From the NCBI GenBank assembly GCA_023664625.1, contig JAMPFD010000003.1, positions 42,384 to 106,383 of the forward strand: DNA of 64,000 nt, in the 5' to 3' direction. Numbering within the stretch: the first letter of the stretch is position 1; each line of letters starts with the position of its first letter. Made by a program: the position numbers and the translations under genes. Origin of the DNA: Bacillota bacterium (GTDB taxonomy: Bacteria > Bacteroidota > Bacteroidia > Bacteroidales > Bacteroidaceae). Below the pieces are notes generated by a model. It was not told the DNA's origin, searched no databases, and worked only from the letters and a program-made list of their open reading frames with translations. Shown piece by piece: positions 62,718-64,000 of this stretch.

Positions 62718-64000
62718 TCAGCGGCGTCTTATCTCCTCCAGACCTGCGGCAAAGATAGGATTCTCAAGATTGATTATCTCAAAATATGCGGATTCACCGT
62801 ATAAATCCCGCGCTATGAGCGCACTTAGCTGAGCCTTCAGATAAGGCATGCTCTTCTGCTTTTCCTCATCATCCGCAGGCTCTGCCTTATGTTTCCTGCC
62901 CTCTTCCACTATCGCCTCGATAAGCGTCTCAGGAACAGCAAAGTTCTGTTTGAAGTCCTCCATGGTCTTGAACTTCCTCAGCCGGCGGCGGTTCTTGTCA
63001 TAGTATTTTATGACCTCCTGCACGACAATGCCCTTCGCCACCAAGGAACGGTGGTAGCGGGTGTACTGCAAAGTATCGAGAGGCACGAAGATGTCCGGCA
63101 TTATGCCTCCTCCGCCATATACCGTACGGCGGGTCCTGAGCGTCTCGAACTTCAGGGAGTCGGCAAAATGTATGGAATCCCGGCAAGTCAGTTCGCCATG
63201 TTTAAGACGCTGCTCGAAGTCAAGGTCATAGGCCTTTCTGTCACCAGGCTTATACGGTTTCTGTATGCAACGCCCCGTAGGAGTATAGTAATGTGCCACC
63301 GTCAGACGTATCATCGAACCGTCAGGAAGTTCCACCGGGCGCTGAACCAAGCCCTTTCCGAAGGTTCTCCGTCCCACGATGACACCGCGGTCCTGGTCCT
63401 GTATGGCACCGGAGAGGATCTCTGCCGCGGAAGCCGTAAACTCATTGACAAGCACTACTATCTTTCCCGTCCGCATGCATCCCTTGCCGTCAGCCCTGAA
63501 CTCATGGCGCGGAATGCTCCTTCCTGTGGTATAGACGATGAGATCGCCTTTTTCCAGAAATTCATTGGCTATATCCTCCGCCGCGGACAGATAGCCTCCG
63601 CCGTTATCTTGCAGGTCAACGATAAGGTCGATCATACCGAGACGCATCAGCGAGTCCGCCGCCTGAAGCATCTCTCTGTGGGTCGCGGCACCGAAATTTC
63701 CGAGACGTATATATCCTATTCCCGGCTCTACCATGTACGCCGCGTCCACGGAACGGACGGGAATCCTGTCACGCGTGATTCTGAAAGCCAGCGGCTTGCG
63801 CTCTCCGGCACGCTTGACAAGGACCTCGACCTTCGTACCTTTCTTTCCTCGGAGCCGCTTCATGATGTCCGCCCTTGACATGTTCACTCCCGCAATGGCT
63901 GTGTCATTGACGGATATGATACGGTCGCCGGCAATGATTCCCACCTTCTCCGACGGTCCTCCGTGTACTGTCTGCAACACTATCAGTGTATCCTCAATGA
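62718..64000 (-). CDS. S41-family C-terminal processing peptidase (partial, N-terminus outside window)
   Basis: The frame runs to the right edge without a start, so the N-terminus is missing. It has a PDZ domain (HGGPSEKVGIIAGDRIISVND), then the S41 protease core with DLQDNGGGYLSAAEDIANEFL, the Ser in NEFTASAAEILSGAIQ and the Lys in GRRTFGKGLVQRPVELPDGS, the Ser/Lys dyad of CtpA-type enzymes. About 427 residues are visible. The C-terminal 110 residues are helical. It probably processes periplasmic or secreted proteins; the target is not identifiable. Confidence 0.9.
   Translation of the reverse strand, partial: IEDTLIVLQTVHGGPSEKVGIIAGDRIISVNDTAIAGVNMSRADIMKRLRGKKGTKVEVLVKRAGERKPLAFRITRDRIPVRSVDAAYMVEPGIGYIRLGNFGAATHREMLQAADSLMRLGMIDLIVDLQDNGGGYLSAAEDIANEFLEKGDLIVYTTGRSIPRHEFRADGKGCMRTGKIVVLVNEFTASAAEILSGAIQDQDRGVIVGRRTFGKGLVQRPVELPDGSMIRLTVAHYYTPTGRCIQKPYKPGDRKAYDLDFEQRLKHGELTCRDSIHFADSLKFETLRTRRTVYGGGGIMPDIFVPLDTLQYTRYHRSLVAKGIVVQEVIKYYDKNRRRLRKFKTMEDFKQNFAVPETLIEAIVEEGRKHKAEPADDEEKQKSMPYLKAQLSALIARDLYGESAYFEIINLENPIFAAGLEEIRRR

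Noticed and set aside
62889-63878. 329-codon open frame on the plus strand
   Set aside because: It is antisense to the S41 peptidase, whose motifs are intact.

Overview
The window looks like a chromosomal segment of a Bacteroidales bacterium, most likely Prevotellaceae. The evidence is: -7 boxes of the form TAnnTTTG before many genes, almost no Shine-Dalgarno sequences, BspA-like leucine-rich surface proteins, tandem OmpA-like porins like the Porphyromonas pair, S46 dipeptidyl peptidase, glycine-lipid acyltransferases, DUF2851/DUF3244/DUF4292/DUF4377 proteins and the rimP-nusA-infB and dut-TPR-DUF4292-EnvC neighbourhoods. The genus is an inference from protein style only.

Layout. 1-7461 (minus): division and cell-wall operon rsmH-ftsL-ftsI-murE-mraY-murD (murD cut by the window edge); no mraZ. 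7616-9566 (plus): two acyltransferases that probably make glycine lipids. 10623-12755: secreted BspA-like protein. 13332-17582 (minus): TlpA-like thioredoxin, dprA, hotdog thioesterase, LOG-family hydrolase, DUF2851. 17757-20165 (plus): two OmpA-like porins. 20683-25070 (plus): DEAD-box helicase, tRNA-dihydrouridine synthase, tRNA-Glu and rpsT. 25264-27464: divergent papain-like hydrolase and beta-helix surface protein. 28117-32762 (minus): dut, TPR protein, DUF4292 lipoprotein, EnvC-like murein hydrolase activator. 33059-34408: dgt. 35570-41118 (minus): recO, then rimP-nusA-infB. 41348-44690 (minus): AraC and WYL regulators, rnhB. 45547-51665: sufS, CYTH protein with a 50-residue membrane protein, prfB-fadD, M20 deacetylase. 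52086-55816 (plus): an accessory block with an anti-sigma-like protein, a TPR/DUF3244 chimera, an astacin-type metallopeptidase lipoprotein and a DUF4377 lipoprotein. 56228-64000 (minus): M16 peptidase, NSS transporter, S46 peptidase, PAP2 phosphatase and a partial S41 peptidase.

The genes are mostly ordinary core genes. The unusual content lies between them. Nine intergenic arrays consist of four or five units of exactly 22 bp. Each unit is a palindromic 14-nt core (AAAAGGTWACCTTT and variants built from three interchangeable half-sites) plus a variable 8-nt spacer. A further array near 20317-20471 has the same 22-bp period but another sequence. A second repeat family has terminal inverted repeats of type AAGTAACTGTTGAAAATTA, with long copies (about 265-331 bp), short copies of 67-68 bp that are internal-deletion derivatives, and decayed fragments. 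No transposase gene is present. A third pattern, runs of short AACC-containing repeats, lies directly upstream of several start codons.
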